Source: Bartonella doshiae NCTC 12862 = ATCC 700133
GTDB taxonomy: Bacteria > Pseudomonadota > Alphaproteobacteria > Rhizobiales > Rhizobiaceae
Reading direction: 5' to 3'
DNA: 64,000 bases
Assembly: GCF_000278155.1 (NCBI RefSeq)
Contig: NZ_JH725094.1
Span: 604,984 to 668,983 of the forward strand
Part shown: in pieces, positions 54,777-63,819 of the stretch
Layout: every line of letters begins with the position of its first letter
How positions within the stretch are numbered: the stretch's first letter is position 1
Program-made: the position numbers and the translations under genes
Notes under the pieces: generated by a model
The model's database searches: none
Told to the model about the DNA's origin: nothing
Seen by the model: the letters and a program-made list of their open reading frames with translations, nothing else

Positions 54777-54979
54777 AAGGAGACTCCTTAAATGTTAATT
54801 CTTTTCATTAAACATAAAATCTAATTACTATTGTCTTATTTAAGAACATATACAGAAAAACACAATGATTAAGCACAATGCAATTTGGTTGAAATCAAAA
54901 AAAATGCTATGCATTTTTGGCAACGCAAATTATTGCTAAATAGTTTTTCAAATAGTTTGCGTTTTTTAAAGGAAAAATT

Positions 54980-55969
54980 ATGAAAAAAATAGCAATAGGA
55001 ACATTAGGAGGAACCATTGCAATGGCTGCTGACAATTTTGGTCAAATGCAGCCGATATTAACCTCAGATTTCCTCATCCAAAGTGTTCCTGACTTAAATA
55101 ACGTTGCGGATATTCATGCGCAAACACTAACGCAATTACCAAGTGGATCTATATCTTTTAAAATTCTTTTTGAAATCATAGAATGGGCAACACAACAAGT
55201 AAAGGCTGGTGCAGAAGGTATTGTTTTAACCCAAGGTACTGATACACTGGAAGAAACAGCTTTTTTTCTTTCCCTTTATTGGGATAAAGCAGAACCACTC
55301 ATTATAACTGGTGCTATGCGAATACCCTGTGAAGCAGGCGCTGATGGACCGGCTAATGTTTTGGCAGCAACCCGTGTTGCTGCGCATCCACAAAGTCGAA
55401 ACAGAGGCGTTTTAGTTGTAATGAATGATACTATTCACTCACCGTATTGGGTTCAGAAGAGCCACACTGTCAAAATTGAGACATTTCAGTCAGGTCCAGC
55501 GGGTGTTTTAGGCACTCTTTTGGAAGGAAAACCGATTTATTTTAATAATCGAAATTTTTTCCCTACAAAGTTTGATCTTCCCAAAAACTATGATCACCAA
55601 GTTGCACTCCTATACTCCTCTTTATCTTCTGATACACAGTTAATGAAATTCTGCCTTGAAAGCGGGCATTATGCTGGACTAGTTATTTCTGGTTTTGGAT
55701 CAGGACACTGCAGTTTTGAAGAAGCAGATATCGTGCGACAATATACACAAAAAATGCCAATCATTATCGCTAGCCGCGCTTGCACTGGTTCCACAACCCG
55801 CACTACTTATGGATATAAAGGTTCAGAAGTCGATATGATTGCTTCTGGTGTCCTCATGTCTGGTTATTTATCAGCAATCAAAGCGCGTTTACTTTTATGG
55901 GCTTTTTTGGCACAAGAGTTATCATTGGAACAAATAAAAGCACACTGGAATGACTGGACTCTCAGCTAA
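54980..55969 (+). CDS. L-asparaginase
   Basis: This 329-residue enzyme hydrolyses asparagine to aspartate and ammonia. The first catalytic Thr is in IGTLGGTIAM, the second in VLTQGTDTLEETAFFL. GADGPANVL and MNDTIHS are also family blocks. No signal peptide is seen, so it is probably cytosolic (type I-like), although the sequence has features of both types. AAAGGAAAAATT precedes the ATG. Confidence 0.92.
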   Translation: MKKIAIGTLGGTIAMAADNFGQMQPILTSDFLIQSVPDLNNVADIHAQTLTQLPSGSISFKILFEIIEWATQQVKAGAEGIVLTQGTDTLEETAFFLSLYWDKAEPLIITGAMRIPCEAGADGPANVLAATRVAAHPQSRNRGVLVVMNDTIHSPYWVQKSHTVKIETFQSGPAGVLGTLLEGKPIYFNNRNFFPTKFDLPKNYDHQVALLYSSLSSDTQLMKFCLESGHYAGLVISGFGSGHCSFEEADIVRQYTQKMPIIIASRACTGSTTRTTYGYKGSEVDMIASGVLMSGYLSAIKARLLLWAFLAQELSLEQIKAHWNDWTLS

Positions 55970-56078
55970 CCTATAATAATTATTCATTATCTTAATCTTA
56001 AAGAAGAGAACATGCAAAACAACCCGCCCTTTCATCCCTCATCATTGCTTATAGCAAAGAAACTTTTGACCAATAAAA

Positions 56079-57077
56079 ATGATTGATACAGCTCTCTCAC
56101 AAATTGATCAAAAAGATAACCTGATCAAGCCTCATTCTGATCGATATTCACCTTATAGTGTCTTTACTGCGCAAGAATGGTCTCAATTTCGTGCAAATAC
56201 ACCGCTTACTTTGACCTTCGATGAAATAAAACGTCTACGATCAATTGATGATCCTATTGATCTTGAAGAAGTACAACGCATCTATCTGTCCTTAGCACGT
56301 CTGTTATCATACCATGTTGATGCCGTACAGGAACTCTTTCAAAAACGTCAACAGTTTTTACAACGAAAAGAAACAAAAAAAACTCCCTTTATTATTGGAA
56401 TTGCAGGCTCTGTTGCTGTAGGGAAATCAACAACAGCTCGTATTCTTAAGGAACTTTTGAAACGTTGGACATCAAGTTTTAAAGTTGATCTAATCACAAC
56501 CGATGGCTTTCTTTATCCTAATGCGATATTGCAGAAAAAAAATCGTATGAATCGTAAAGGATTTCCCGATTCCTACGATATTAAAAAATTACTGAATTTT
56601 CTTTCCGCTATCAAAGCTGGTATTGGTAATGTGCATGCCCCACTTTATTCTCATATGACCTATGATGTACTGAAGAATCAAACAGTTACCATTGACCGCC
56701 CAGATATTTTAATTGTTGAAGGTATTAATGTTTTGCAAGTCAGTGATCTACCTAAAGATGGAAAGATTATCCCTTTTGTGTCAGACTTTTTTGATTTTTC
56801 AATCTATGTAGATGCTGAAACAGAAGTGATCCGTCATTGGTATTTGGAACGTTTTAACCGTTTGCGTAAAACAGCCTTTCAAAATCCTGAATCCTATTTT
56901 CATCGTTATGCACAACTCAATGAAAAGGAAGCTTCAGAAATAGCTGAAAAGCTTTGGCAAACGATTAATTTAAAAAATTTACAAGAAAATATATTGCCAA
57001 CACGACCACGATCTAATCTCATTCTACGAAAAGGAAAAAACCATTTGGTAGAATATGTAGCTCTTCGACGACTATAA
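56079..57077 (+). CDS. coaA: Pantothenate kinase, type I
   Basis: This 332-residue enzyme catalyses the first step of CoA synthesis. The P-loop is [15 protein letters not shown] at about residue 105. [19 protein letters not shown] and a YDV-containing AP(LYSHMTYDV) segment are typical of type [13 protein letters not shown] also fits. It is followed by the aminopeptidase gene 13 bp downstream. Confidence 0.97.
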   Translation: MIDTALSQIDQKDNLIKPHSDRYSPYSVFTAQEWSQFRANTPLTLTFDEIKRLRSIDDPIDLEEVQRIYLSLARLLSYHVDAVQELFQKRQQFLQRKETKKTPFIIGIAGSVAVGKSTTARILKELLKRWTSSFKVDLITTDGFLYPNAILQKKNRMNRKGFPDSYDIKKLLNFLSAIKAGIGNVHAPLYSHMTYDVLKNQTVTIDRPDILIVEGINVLQVSDLPKDGKIIPFVSDFFDFSIYVDAETEVIRHWYLERFNRLRKTAFQNPESYFHRYAQLNEKEASEIAEKLWQTINLKNLQENILPTRPRSNLILRKGKNHLVEYVALRRL

Positions 57078-57089
57078 GGATCTCATAAT

Positions 57090-58463
57090 ATGCCCCTTAA
57101 TCATATTCATTTCACTCCTACTCGCGTTGATAATAGTTGTCCCATCTTTTTGGTAAGTCCTAAAAATTTAGTTGATTTATCATTTGATACAACAACAGCA
57201 GCATGGATGAAAGTCAATGACTTTACCGGAAAAGCGGGGCAAATACTCTTTGTTCCACACGAAACAGGGCACTTGAAAAAAGTTTTATTTGGACTTGGAA
57301 ATGGTGAGGAGCCATTTATCACAGGACTTCTCGCTAAAAAACTTCTCACTGGACACTGGCATTTAGAAGGTGATGCCTCCCATGAAATAAATACCTATCT
57401 TGGATTAGCATTCGGAAGCTATCAATTCAACCGCTATCGCCAAAGTTCCTCCTCAAAAGCACTCTCGATTCATGTCAAAGACACGATTAATCTGGATGAA
57501 CTTCAGCGCCTTTATGAAACTGTCTTTTTTGTCCGTGATCTCATTAATATTCCAACTAATGATATGAATCCTGACACCATCGAAAAAGAAGCACGTCAAT
57601 TAGGAGAAGCCTACAATGCTCATGTCGAAAGCATTTGTGGAGATGCCCTCTTAACACATAATTTGCCAATGATTCATGCTGTAGGACGCGCAAGTAACAT
57701 CGCACCGCGATTAATTGATCTACGCTGGGGAAAAGAAAACCACACTAAAATAACATTGGTTGGCAAAGGTGTAGCCTTTGATACTGGAGGACTTGATATT
57801 AAATCAGCCAATCACATGTCACTTATGAAAAAAGACATGGCAGGGGCAGCACATGTTTTAGGCTTAGCGAAGCTTATCATGGATGCTAAATTGCCTTTCC
57901 GCCTCCGTGTTTTGATCCCAGCTGTTGAAAATGCAATTTCTGCTAATGCCTATCGACCAGGCGATATTCTCAAAAGCCGGAAAGGTTTAAGTGTTGAAGT
58001 TGGCAATACAGATGCTGAAGGTCGGCTTATCCTTGCTGATGCACTCACTTATGGTGATGAAGAAAGTCCGCAATTCATGCTTTGCATGGCGACTTTAACA
58101 GGAGCAGCACGTATAGCACTGGGACCAGATCTTCCCGCATTTTACTGTAATGATTCAATATGGGCACAACAAATTGTTCAATCCGCTCACGCTGTTTCCG
58201 ATCCTCTCTGGCAAATGCCATTTTGGAAACCCTATCAGGAAATGTTATCATCACCAGTTGCTGACCTTAACAATATAGCTGGAAATAATTTTGCTGGCTC
58301 TATAATTGCTGCTTTATTCTTGAACTGTTTTGTTGAAAAAACTAAATATTTCGCGCATTTTGATATTTATGGGTGGATTCAAAAAGAAAAGCCTGGCTTC
58401 CCTATCGGTGGCTCTGCACAAGCTATTCGTGCTCTTTATTACCTTTTTAAAAACCAAGTTTAA
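57090..58463 (+). CDS. Leucyl aminopeptidase family protein (M17)
   Basis: This 457-residue metallo-aminopeptidase cleaves N-terminal residues from peptides. The metal-binding and catalytic blocks are GKGVAFDTGGLDIKSA (Lys and Asp), MKKDMAGAAH (Lys, Asp), and the signature NTDAEGRLILADAL. A divergent N-terminal domain precedes it. It is somewhat shorter than E. coli PepA. ATAAGGATCTC precedes the ATG, and it is likely cotranscribed with coaA and the NlpC/P60 gene. Confidence 0.93.
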   Translation: MPLNHIHFTPTRVDNSCPIFLVSPKNLVDLSFDTTTAAWMKVNDFTGKAGQILFVPHETGHLKKVLFGLGNGEEPFITGLLAKKLLTGHWHLEGDASHEINTYLGLAFGSYQFNRYRQSSSSKALSIHVKDTINLDELQRLYETVFFVRDLINIPTNDMNPDTIEKEARQLGEAYNAHVESICGDALLTHNLPMIHAVGRASNIAPRLIDLRWGKENHTKITLVGKGVAFDTGGLDIKSANHMSLMKKDMAGAAHVLGLAKLIMDAKLPFRLRVLIPAVENAISANAYRPGDILKSRKGLSVEVGNTDAEGRLILADALTYGDEESPQFMLCMATLTGAARIALGPDLPAFYCNDSIWAQQIVQSAHAVSDPLWQMPFWKPYQEMLSSPVADLNNIAGNNFAGSIIAALFLNCFVEKTKYFAHFDIYGWIQKEKPGFPIGGSAQAIRALYYLFKNQV

Positions 58464-58612
58464 TACAAAATATCCACAAAAATGAACAATCTAAATATTC
58501 AAAGGCGATTGCTTGCCACTTAAAATTATAACTCTGTGCTTTATCCAAGGCATAAAAATTCATATATTTTCTATCGATCTTTTAAGACAAGCTCAAAAAG
58601 AAAGGAAAATAG

Positions 58613-59476
58613 ATGATCTTTAAAGACCCAAGATTGCATGCATTCAGAAATGATCTCGCAGATAAACGTCTTGAAACAGAAATTTCAGCTCAACGTTTTG
58701 TTGAAGGTGAAAAAAAACGTGTTAACATAGCTGTTGCTGGCCTGTTTAAAGAAAGTAATAAAAAGAGTGAAAGACAAACAGAGTGTTTATTAGGAGAAGA
58801 TCTCCTCATCTTTGAACAAAAGGAAACTATGTCGTGGGGTCAATCTCTCAAAGATGGTTATGTCGGATATATTGAAACAGCAGCCCTTTGTACATCATCT
58901 ATCAAACAAACCCATATCGTTTCAGTACCACGGACTTTTCAATATCTACAAACAGATTTACGCAAACCAATGGAATACTCACTCTCAATGGGAAGCAAAG
59001 TAACTGTTGTTGATCAAACAGAAGTTCGTGATGTAATGTATTCTGTTCTTGAAAACGGAAAGGCAATCATTAGTCGCCATCTCAGCCCCATAGGACGGGT
59101 CTATGAAGATTATGTTACAGTTGCGGAAACTTTTATCCACACACCTTACCTTTGGGGAGGAGTTAGCGGTTTTGGAATTGATTGCTCAGGTTTGATTCAG
59201 CTCTCTATGATGATGACCGGTAAAATGGTTTTACGTGATACCGATATGCAGCAAAAAACCATAGGTATACCACTTACAGACGACGATAAACTTCAACGAG
59301 GTGATTTGATTTTTTGGAAAGGTCATGTCGCTATTATGGTTGATCATGAAAATATCATTCATGCAAGCGGCTATTCTATGGATGTTACAATCGAACCATT
59401 AGAAGAAGCAATCACACGTATTGCTAAAAAAAATGAATATCCCATAGCAAAACGTCGACCAATTCAAGAAACATAA
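58613..59476 (+). CDS. NlpC/P60-family peptidoglycan endopeptidase
   Basis: This 287-residue protein has an SH3-like N-terminal half (residues 30-150) and a C-terminal NlpC/P60 domain with the catalytic Cys in YLWGGVSGFGIDCSGL, the His in GHVAIMVD and a third polar residue in IIHASG. No signal peptide is obvious, so export or cytosolic turnover of peptides is unclear. Its location after an M17 aminopeptidase is common in Rhizobiales and fits murein-peptide recycling. AGAAAGGAAAATAG precedes the ATG. Confidence 0.9.
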   Translation: MIFKDPRLHAFRNDLADKRLETEISAQRFVEGEKKRVNIAVAGLFKESNKKSERQTECLLGEDLLIFEQKETMSWGQSLKDGYVGYIETAALCTSSIKQTHIVSVPRTFQYLQTDLRKPMEYSLSMGSKVTVVDQTEVRDVMYSVLENGKAIISRHLSPIGRVYEDYVTVAETFIHTPYLWGGVSGFGIDCSGLIQLSMMMTGKMVLRDTDMQQKTIGIPLTDDDKLQRGDLIFWKGHVAIMVDHENIIHASGYSMDVTIEPLEEAITRIAKKNEYPIAKRRPIQET

Positions 59477-60038
59477 TGCATCTTTCTACACGAGCATAGC
59501 AGATACATATTTCTGCTATGCTATTCCTTCATGAAGTTATTTTTCACCTCTTAAAGATAGCAAATTCAATTTTGGATTGCTCTTATATGTAATGAAAAAG
59601 ACAACTAAATCTTTATAGATTCATTTCTGCCGAATAGGATTATTTTCATGATTTTTTCAGATCTTATATTCAGTGCTCATTTAAAAATCTTTAGCAACTT
59701 TTATATGTTTTGGCAAACCTTGAGAAAATGAATAGGATGATATACTGAACAGCTTTCCTATTTTATATGCAAGATTCTGATAAAAAAATTATCATTACGT
59801 AACTTTAATCAAATCCATGATATTGTCATATTTTATTATTTCTGACACTCCTCATATGGACCAAAAAACTATATTATACATTGATTTATATAGATAATTC
59901 ATCATTTTTCATGTTGAATGAGAAACTCAAATATCCTAAGCTTCTCTCATTTCAAACCTATTTATGTTGAAACCATTCCCGTTGCACGTCACAAACGAGG
60001 TTGGCGTGTGGGTAAAACTGTACAAGAAAGGAGTAAAA
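59477..60038. other. Gap between NlpC/P60 gene and integrase remnant
   Basis: No gene recognised; AT-rich. It contains the hairpin at 59493-59522. A 60-codon frame at 59918-60100 overlaps the integrase remnant and has no familiar content. Confidence 0.5.
59493..59522 (+). terminator. Hairpin after the NlpC/P60 gene
   Basis: AGCATAGCAGA (59493-59503) pairs perfectly with TCTGCTATGCT (59512-59522) 17 bp after the stop. The following ATTCCTTC is a poor T-run, so it is a weak terminator or a 3' stability hairpin. Confidence 0.55.
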
Positions 60039-60189
60039 ATGCCTCTTATGAATCATCTGAATGCAAGAGCTGTCGCAACTTTGGAAGCTGGCAAATATAA
60101 TGATGGAGCGCCAGGGCTTGTTACTTCATAAGCGTAAAATGGCGGTGCTCAATAGCTTTACCGTTATACCATTCACGGATAACATGTAA
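60039..60189 (+). pseudogene. Phage-type integrase, N-terminal remnant
   Basis: An ATG at 60039, preceded by AAAGGAG, opens MPLMNHLNARAVATLEAGKY, then NDGAPGL, then (after a frameshift) LLHKRK, then NGGAQ, a TAG, and LYRYTIHG. This matches the N-terminal DUF4102-type arm-binding domain of P4-like integrases (GKYxDGxGLxL, W-x-RY). A TAG occurs where Trp is expected, and at least one frameshift is present. The rest of the gene is gone. It marks another past integration and is on the same strand as the C-terminal remnant at 7190-7548, but 53 kb away. Confidence 0.7.
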
Positions 60190-60273
60190 GTTTTATGTAA
60201 AAATAACTTACTGTATTTATACATCTTTTTTACAGTGAGGGATGCGTAAATAAAAGTGAGGGAATAGGATTTT

Positions 60274-60648
60274 CTAACATTTCTCTATAAAGCACGCTTC
60301 GCACAATGTTTCTAATGTTTCTTTGAAGTCTGCCAACGCTTCTTGATGTAAGCCATCTAAAAGTCTCATAAATGCAACAACAGTTTCGCGTTGCAACGGA
60401 GTAGAAGGCTTTATTATGATGCTTTTTCGACAAGAATAGGCTTCTTTTTTTAAGAGAGAAGCCATAGCTTTATCTAAACCATAAAGCTCTATGATCTTTT
60501 CTTCCATGCCAATCGGTACAGATTTTTTGCCAATCTCGACAGAAGATAAAAATGCTACAGATATGTCTAATTTCTTAGCCATATCTAAGAGGCGTTCGGA
60601 GTGATCAATGCGAAGTTTCCGTAAAATTTTACCAAAGGGTGTAAGCAT
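60274..60648 (-). CDS. XRE-family HTH regulator (phage or TA-like)
   Basis: This protein of 124 residues has an N-terminal HTH domain (FGKILRKLRIDHSERLLDMA, then VAFLSSVEIGKKSVP) and a C-terminal helical part. It looks like the small HTH regulators found with Bartonella prophage-like and toxin-antitoxin loci. I chose ATG 60648; the preceding TTG is a less likely start. There is no partner on the same strand, so the target is unknown. Confidence 0.75.
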   Translation of the reverse strand: MLTPFGKILRKLRIDHSERLLDMAKKLDISVAFLSSVEIGKKSVPIGMEEKIIELYGLDKAMASLLKKEAYSCRKSIIIKPSTPLQRETVVAFMRLLDGLHQEALADFKETLETLCEACFIEKC

Positions 60649-60854
60649 CAAAAAAGTTCTATTAGAGAAGAAATATTTCTTCTGATTCTAACAAATCTTT
60701 TTATGATTTTCCTCAATTATTGCGAATCAAGAGTTCTTTTCGAGAAGGTTTTTTAGCAAAACCAGAGGTCCAAAGGGTCTCTAATTCTAAAAATTTGACT
60801 TGAAGCCATAACGTAGCTACATTATAATAAAGGTTATGAATGGAGGTACCAATC

Positions 60855-61112
60855 ATGAAAGCCGATTCTGTTGTTCGCGCTCGTATCCCTGCTGAAATGA
60901 AAAAACAAGCCATGATTACTTTGGAACGCATGGGATTAAGTGCATCAGACCTTATCCGCATAACATTCTTGCGTGTCGCTGAAGAAGGCTGCTTACCTTT
61001 CGATGTCAAAGTACCCAATAGCACTACACGTAAAGCTATAAAGGAATTAGATGAAGGTAAAGGTGAAACATTTAAAAACGCTGATGCCCTTTTTAAGGAC
61101 TTAGGCATTTAA
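60855..61112 (+). CDS. dinJ: RelB/DinJ-family antitoxin
   Basis: This 85-residue protein has a ribbon-helix-helix N-terminus (VVRARIPAEMKKQAMITLERM, then GLSASDLIRITFLRVAEEG) and a flexible C-terminal toxin-binding part. GGAGG sits about 8 nt before ATG 60855. It would repress its own operon and neutralise YafQ. The toxin gene starts one base after its stop, but carries a nonsense codon. Confidence 0.88.
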   Translation: MKADSVVRARIPAEMKKQAMITLERMGLSASDLIRITFLRVAEEGCLPFDVKVPNSTTRKAIKELDEGKGETFKNADALFKDLGI

Positions 61113-61113
61113 T

Positions 61114-61386
61114 ATGCTGATACCTGTTCGTTCAGGACAATTTAAGCGTGACGTGCGCAAGGCTGAAAAACGCGGTAAAAATATGAATAAGCTACGTACA
61201 TTATTGAGTCTGCTAATTGAAGAAAAACCATTACCTAGACATTACTGTAATCATCGACTAAAGGGCGATTGAGCTGGATGTCATGATAGTCATATTGAAC
61301 CAGATTGGCTGCTTATTTATAGAATAGAAGGAGATAAATTACATCTTATTCGTACAGGAACTCACTCCGACCTTTTCAAAGAATAA
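61114..61386 (+). pseudogene. yafQ: YafQ-family mRNA interferase toxin, one nonsense codon
   Basis: The frame runs from ATG 61114 to TAA 61384-61386 with one internal stop, TGA at 61270-61272. It reads SGQFKRDVRKAEKRGKNMNK, then LLIEEKPLP, then LKGD, stop, AGCHDSHIEPDWLLIYRI, and RTGTHSDLF. In E. coli YafQ the stop position is Trp (GSWKGYRDAH), so a single TGG-to-TGA change inactivated it. The catalytic C-terminal half, with the His-containing RTGTH motif, lies after the stop. The antitoxin is intact. Confidence 0.85.
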
Positions 61387-61409
61387 TTATATGAAAAACT
61401 AAAAGTGCA

Positions 61410-61613
61410 CTAACTTTTGATTATCCACTTTTTGAGGTGTGAGAAGATATTCTCGAGTGCGTCCATGAGACGAGCAAAATCGATAATAAACATAAAAACA
61501 ATGAATGCTAACCACTTCATGAAGCATGACATCATCTTCAAACCTTAGTAGGTCTCAATCATCTCGTGAAGCAGCTGTTGTTCTTTTTCCGTGAGATCTT
61601 GATCTTTGTTGCT
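61410..61613 (-). pseudogene. Small phage-like membrane protein fragment
   Basis: After the stop of the truncated PEP-mutase frame, the same frame continues as DLTEKEQQLLHEMIETY, a TAA, then GLKMMSCFMKWLAFIVFMFI and IDFARLMDALENIF to TAG 61410-61412. A charged helix followed by one membrane segment resembles small phage-encoded membrane or holin-like proteins. A single TAA interrupts it. The family is not certain. Confidence 0.45.
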
Positions 61614-61985
61614 TCATTTCTTGACCATCTTTCCAACCACATAAATGTGCTCCCCATTTCGCTCCAACATTGCAACATTTAAAGAAAAATGTTGCTTGTG
61701 ACCACCTGTATCACCATCAACTATTAACGGTAGTGTTGTAACATCAAGAATTTCTCTTATAGTTGCCATACGGTTACGTAAATTAAGAACTTCTGTATCT
61801 GGAAGTCCTCTCAAAGTTGAATCACTCAATGAACTAGACCAAAAAGCATAAAATTTTTTTAATTGCGTTTCCGTTTTGATTGTAATACGTTCAGAAATCA
61901 TAGCAGAAAGTGGACTATGAACTTCCAGTACTCTTAAACAATGTTTTAAGGAAATTTGTTGTTTTAAGCAGTGTCGTGTTATCAT
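61614..61985 (-). pseudogene. PEP mutase / isocitrate lyase family protein, truncated
   Basis: This 123-codon frame, with AAAAAGG before its ATG, resembles the first third of phosphoenolpyruvate phosphomutase: LKHCLRVLEVHSPLSAMI, FWSSSLSDSTLRGLPDTEVL, and LPLIVDGDTGGHKQHF (the two metal-site Asp), then MLERNG. The homologue continues IIEDK with the gating loop and substrate residues, but here the sequence departs after LERNG into GKMVKK and stops. PEP mutase makes phosphonopyruvate, the entry to phosphonates; this piece cannot be active. It follows the split transketolase by 23 bp on the same strand, so it was once part of that operon. Confidence 0.75.
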
Positions 61986-62008
61986 CTTCTATAACCTTTT
62001 TAGTTTAT

Positions 62009-62974
62009 TCATATAGCTGCTAACACAGTTTTCGTTATACCTTCTCGACTTATTCCATAATGTGCTAAAACATCTAATTGGCTTCCATTACAAATTGGTT
62101 CATCGGGTATTCCTAACGATACAAATCTACATGCAATACCGTATTCCATAAGTAATCTTGCAATGGCATCTCCAAGCCCTCCGTTAATGCTATGCTCTTC
62201 ACAAACAATGACAGAACGGTGGGATTTGCAAAATTCTAATAGAGATGAGTTATCTAAAGGGCGAATTGTTGGTACACTGACAACTGTTGGTATAATTTCA
62301 TATTTTTTGAGTTCTTCAGCCGCATCAAGACAAATCTGAACGGTCTCACCAGTGGCAAGAAAGAGAATATCTTTTCCCTTTTGTATAACAGAAGCTTTAT
62401 TGATATCTATTTTTGAAGAATCTCTATGAATATTTTTAACTGCACGCTTTCCTAAACGTATATAAGCAGGCATAAGACTGCTTAACGTCGAAAGAATTGC
62501 AGCCTCCGTTTCTTTATTATCCGCAGGAGCAATGATGCGCATGTTAGGAATAGCACGAAGTGAAGCAAAATCAGAAATAGCATGATGTGTAGCCCCCAGT
62601 GCCCCATAGCTAATCCCAGCACTAATACCAATTAATCGAACAGGATTTTCACAATAAGCGACATCTACCTTTATTTGTTCAAGTGCACGCGTTGTCAAAA
62701 AACAAGCCTGAGAGACCACAAATGGCTTTTTTCCACATGAGGCAAGACCAGCCGCAATGCCTACCAAATTTTGTTCCGCAATTCCAACTTCTACAATACG
62801 CTTTGGATAGCACTTTGCGAATTGGTCAATCTTCCCAGATATTCGTGAATCAGCTGTTAAAACAACAATATCTTTATCAAATTGCGCTATTTTTATAAGA
62901 GTTTTATTCAAAATTTCGAGGTTTGAAAACTTCACGGCAGTTTGTGTTTCTTGATGATAATTATCCATATTCAT
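62009..62974 (-). CDS. Transketolase, C-terminal subunit
   Basis: This 321-residue protein has the pyrimidine-binding domain of thiamine-diphosphate enzymes with the catalytic Glu in VEVGIAEQNLVGIAAGLA, the segment ATHHAISDFASLRAIP, and a C-terminal transketolase domain (SVIVCEEHSINGGLGDAIA). It pairs with the N-terminal subunit, whose stop overlaps its start by four bases (ATGA). Split transketolases of this type often belong to special pathways rather than the pentose phosphate cycle; the true substrate is unknown. Confidence 0.9.
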   Translation of the reverse strand: MNMDNYHQETQTAVKFSNLEILNKTLIKIAQFDKDIVVLTADSRISGKIDQFAKCYPKRIVEVGIAEQNLVGIAAGLASCGKKPFVVSQACFLTTRALEQIKVDVAYCENPVRLIGISAGISYGALGATHHAISDFASLRAIPNMRIIAPADNKETEAAILSTLSSLMPAYIRLGKRAVKNIHRDSSKIDINKASVIQKGKDILFLATGETVQICLDAAEELKKYEIIPTVVSVPTIRPLDNSSLLEFCKSHRSVIVCEEHSINGGLGDAIARLLMEYGIACRFVSLGIPDEPICNGSQLDVLAHYGISREGITKTVLAAI

Positions 62975-63819
62975 GCTCTCATTAATTGAATTTTTGTCTT
63001 AATTTCATTGACAGCAAGATTATATTCTTCATCTGTTGGAACTTTATGGTGCCAAGTTATGTCATTTTCCATGTAGGAAATTCCAGAGCCCTTTATTGTG
63101 TTCATAAGTATTACTGTTGGTTTGTCCTTATAAGATGGAGGAGAACCTAAAGATGTCTTCAGTTGTGTTATATCGTGACCATCAATTTCTACAACATGCC
63201 AGCCAAAACTTGTAAATTTATCTGCTAAGGGCTCTGTTTTCATTAAGATATCAGTCGTATCAGTAATTTGTAGCCGATTTCTATCGACAACTGCAATAAG
63301 ATTACTGAGTTTATAATGTGCTGAAAAAAGTGCTGCTTCCCAAACAGAGCCCTCTGTCATTTCGCCATCACCAAGAAGCACAAAAACACGATAAGATTGA
63401 GAATTAAGCTGTCCAGAAAGAGCTATTCCTGCGCCAAGAGATAAGCCATGCCCAAGAGAACCTGTACTTTGTTCTATACCAGGAACTTTTTTAGTGACAT
63501 GACCAATAAAGTCCGAACAAAAGCCTAAATAAGTATCAAGAAGTTGAGGGTCAAAATACCCCATTTCTGATAATACAATATACAACGCTTCAACCGCGTG
63601 TCCCTTACTTTGGATATATCGATCGCGATTTGGATCATGGATATACTTTTGATTTATTTGAAGAATATGTTTGTATAAGATATAAATAAAATCAATACAG
63701 GAAAGGCTCCCAGCCGTGTGACCAGATTTTGCTTTTCTAATGAGATCAAGTATTTTAAGGCGTAAACGAAGAGCATAAATCGCATCATCAATATCTGCTT
63801 TATTGGTTGCATAAGCCAT
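62971..63819 (-). CDS. Transketolase, N-terminal subunit
   Basis: This 282-residue protein has the thiamine diphosphate-binding half: KAKSGHTAGSLSCIDFIYIL, GHAVEALYIVLSE, STGSLGHGLSLGAG, and the ThDP/Mg motif GDGEMTEGSVWEA with NRLQ. GGGGGGAG precedes ATG 63819. It is the first visible gene of an operon that includes the C-terminal subunit and the truncated PEP mutase. Confidence 0.92.
   Translation of the reverse strand: MAYATNKADIDDAIYALRLRLKILDLIRKAKSGHTAGSLSCIDFIYILYKHILQINQKYIHDPNRDRYIQSKGHAVEALYIVLSEMGYFDPQLLDTYLGFCSDFIGHVTKKVPGIEQSTGSLGHGLSLGAGIALSGQLNSQSYRVFVLLGDGEMTEGSVWEAALFSAHYKLSNLIAVVDRNRLQITDTTDILMKTEPLADKFTSFGWHVVEIDGHDITQLKTSLGSPPSYKDKPTVILMNTIKGSGISYMENDITWHHKVPTDEEYNLAVNEIKTKIQLMRA

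Noticed and set aside
7190..61386. TGA or TAG at Trp positions in three genes (both integrase remnants, yafQ), suggesting stop-codon reassignment
   Set aside because: TGA ends intact genes here (for example dnaX, hslV and the N-terminal transketolase subunit), and the affected genes also carry frameshifts or other stops except yafQ. Decay is the simpler explanation.
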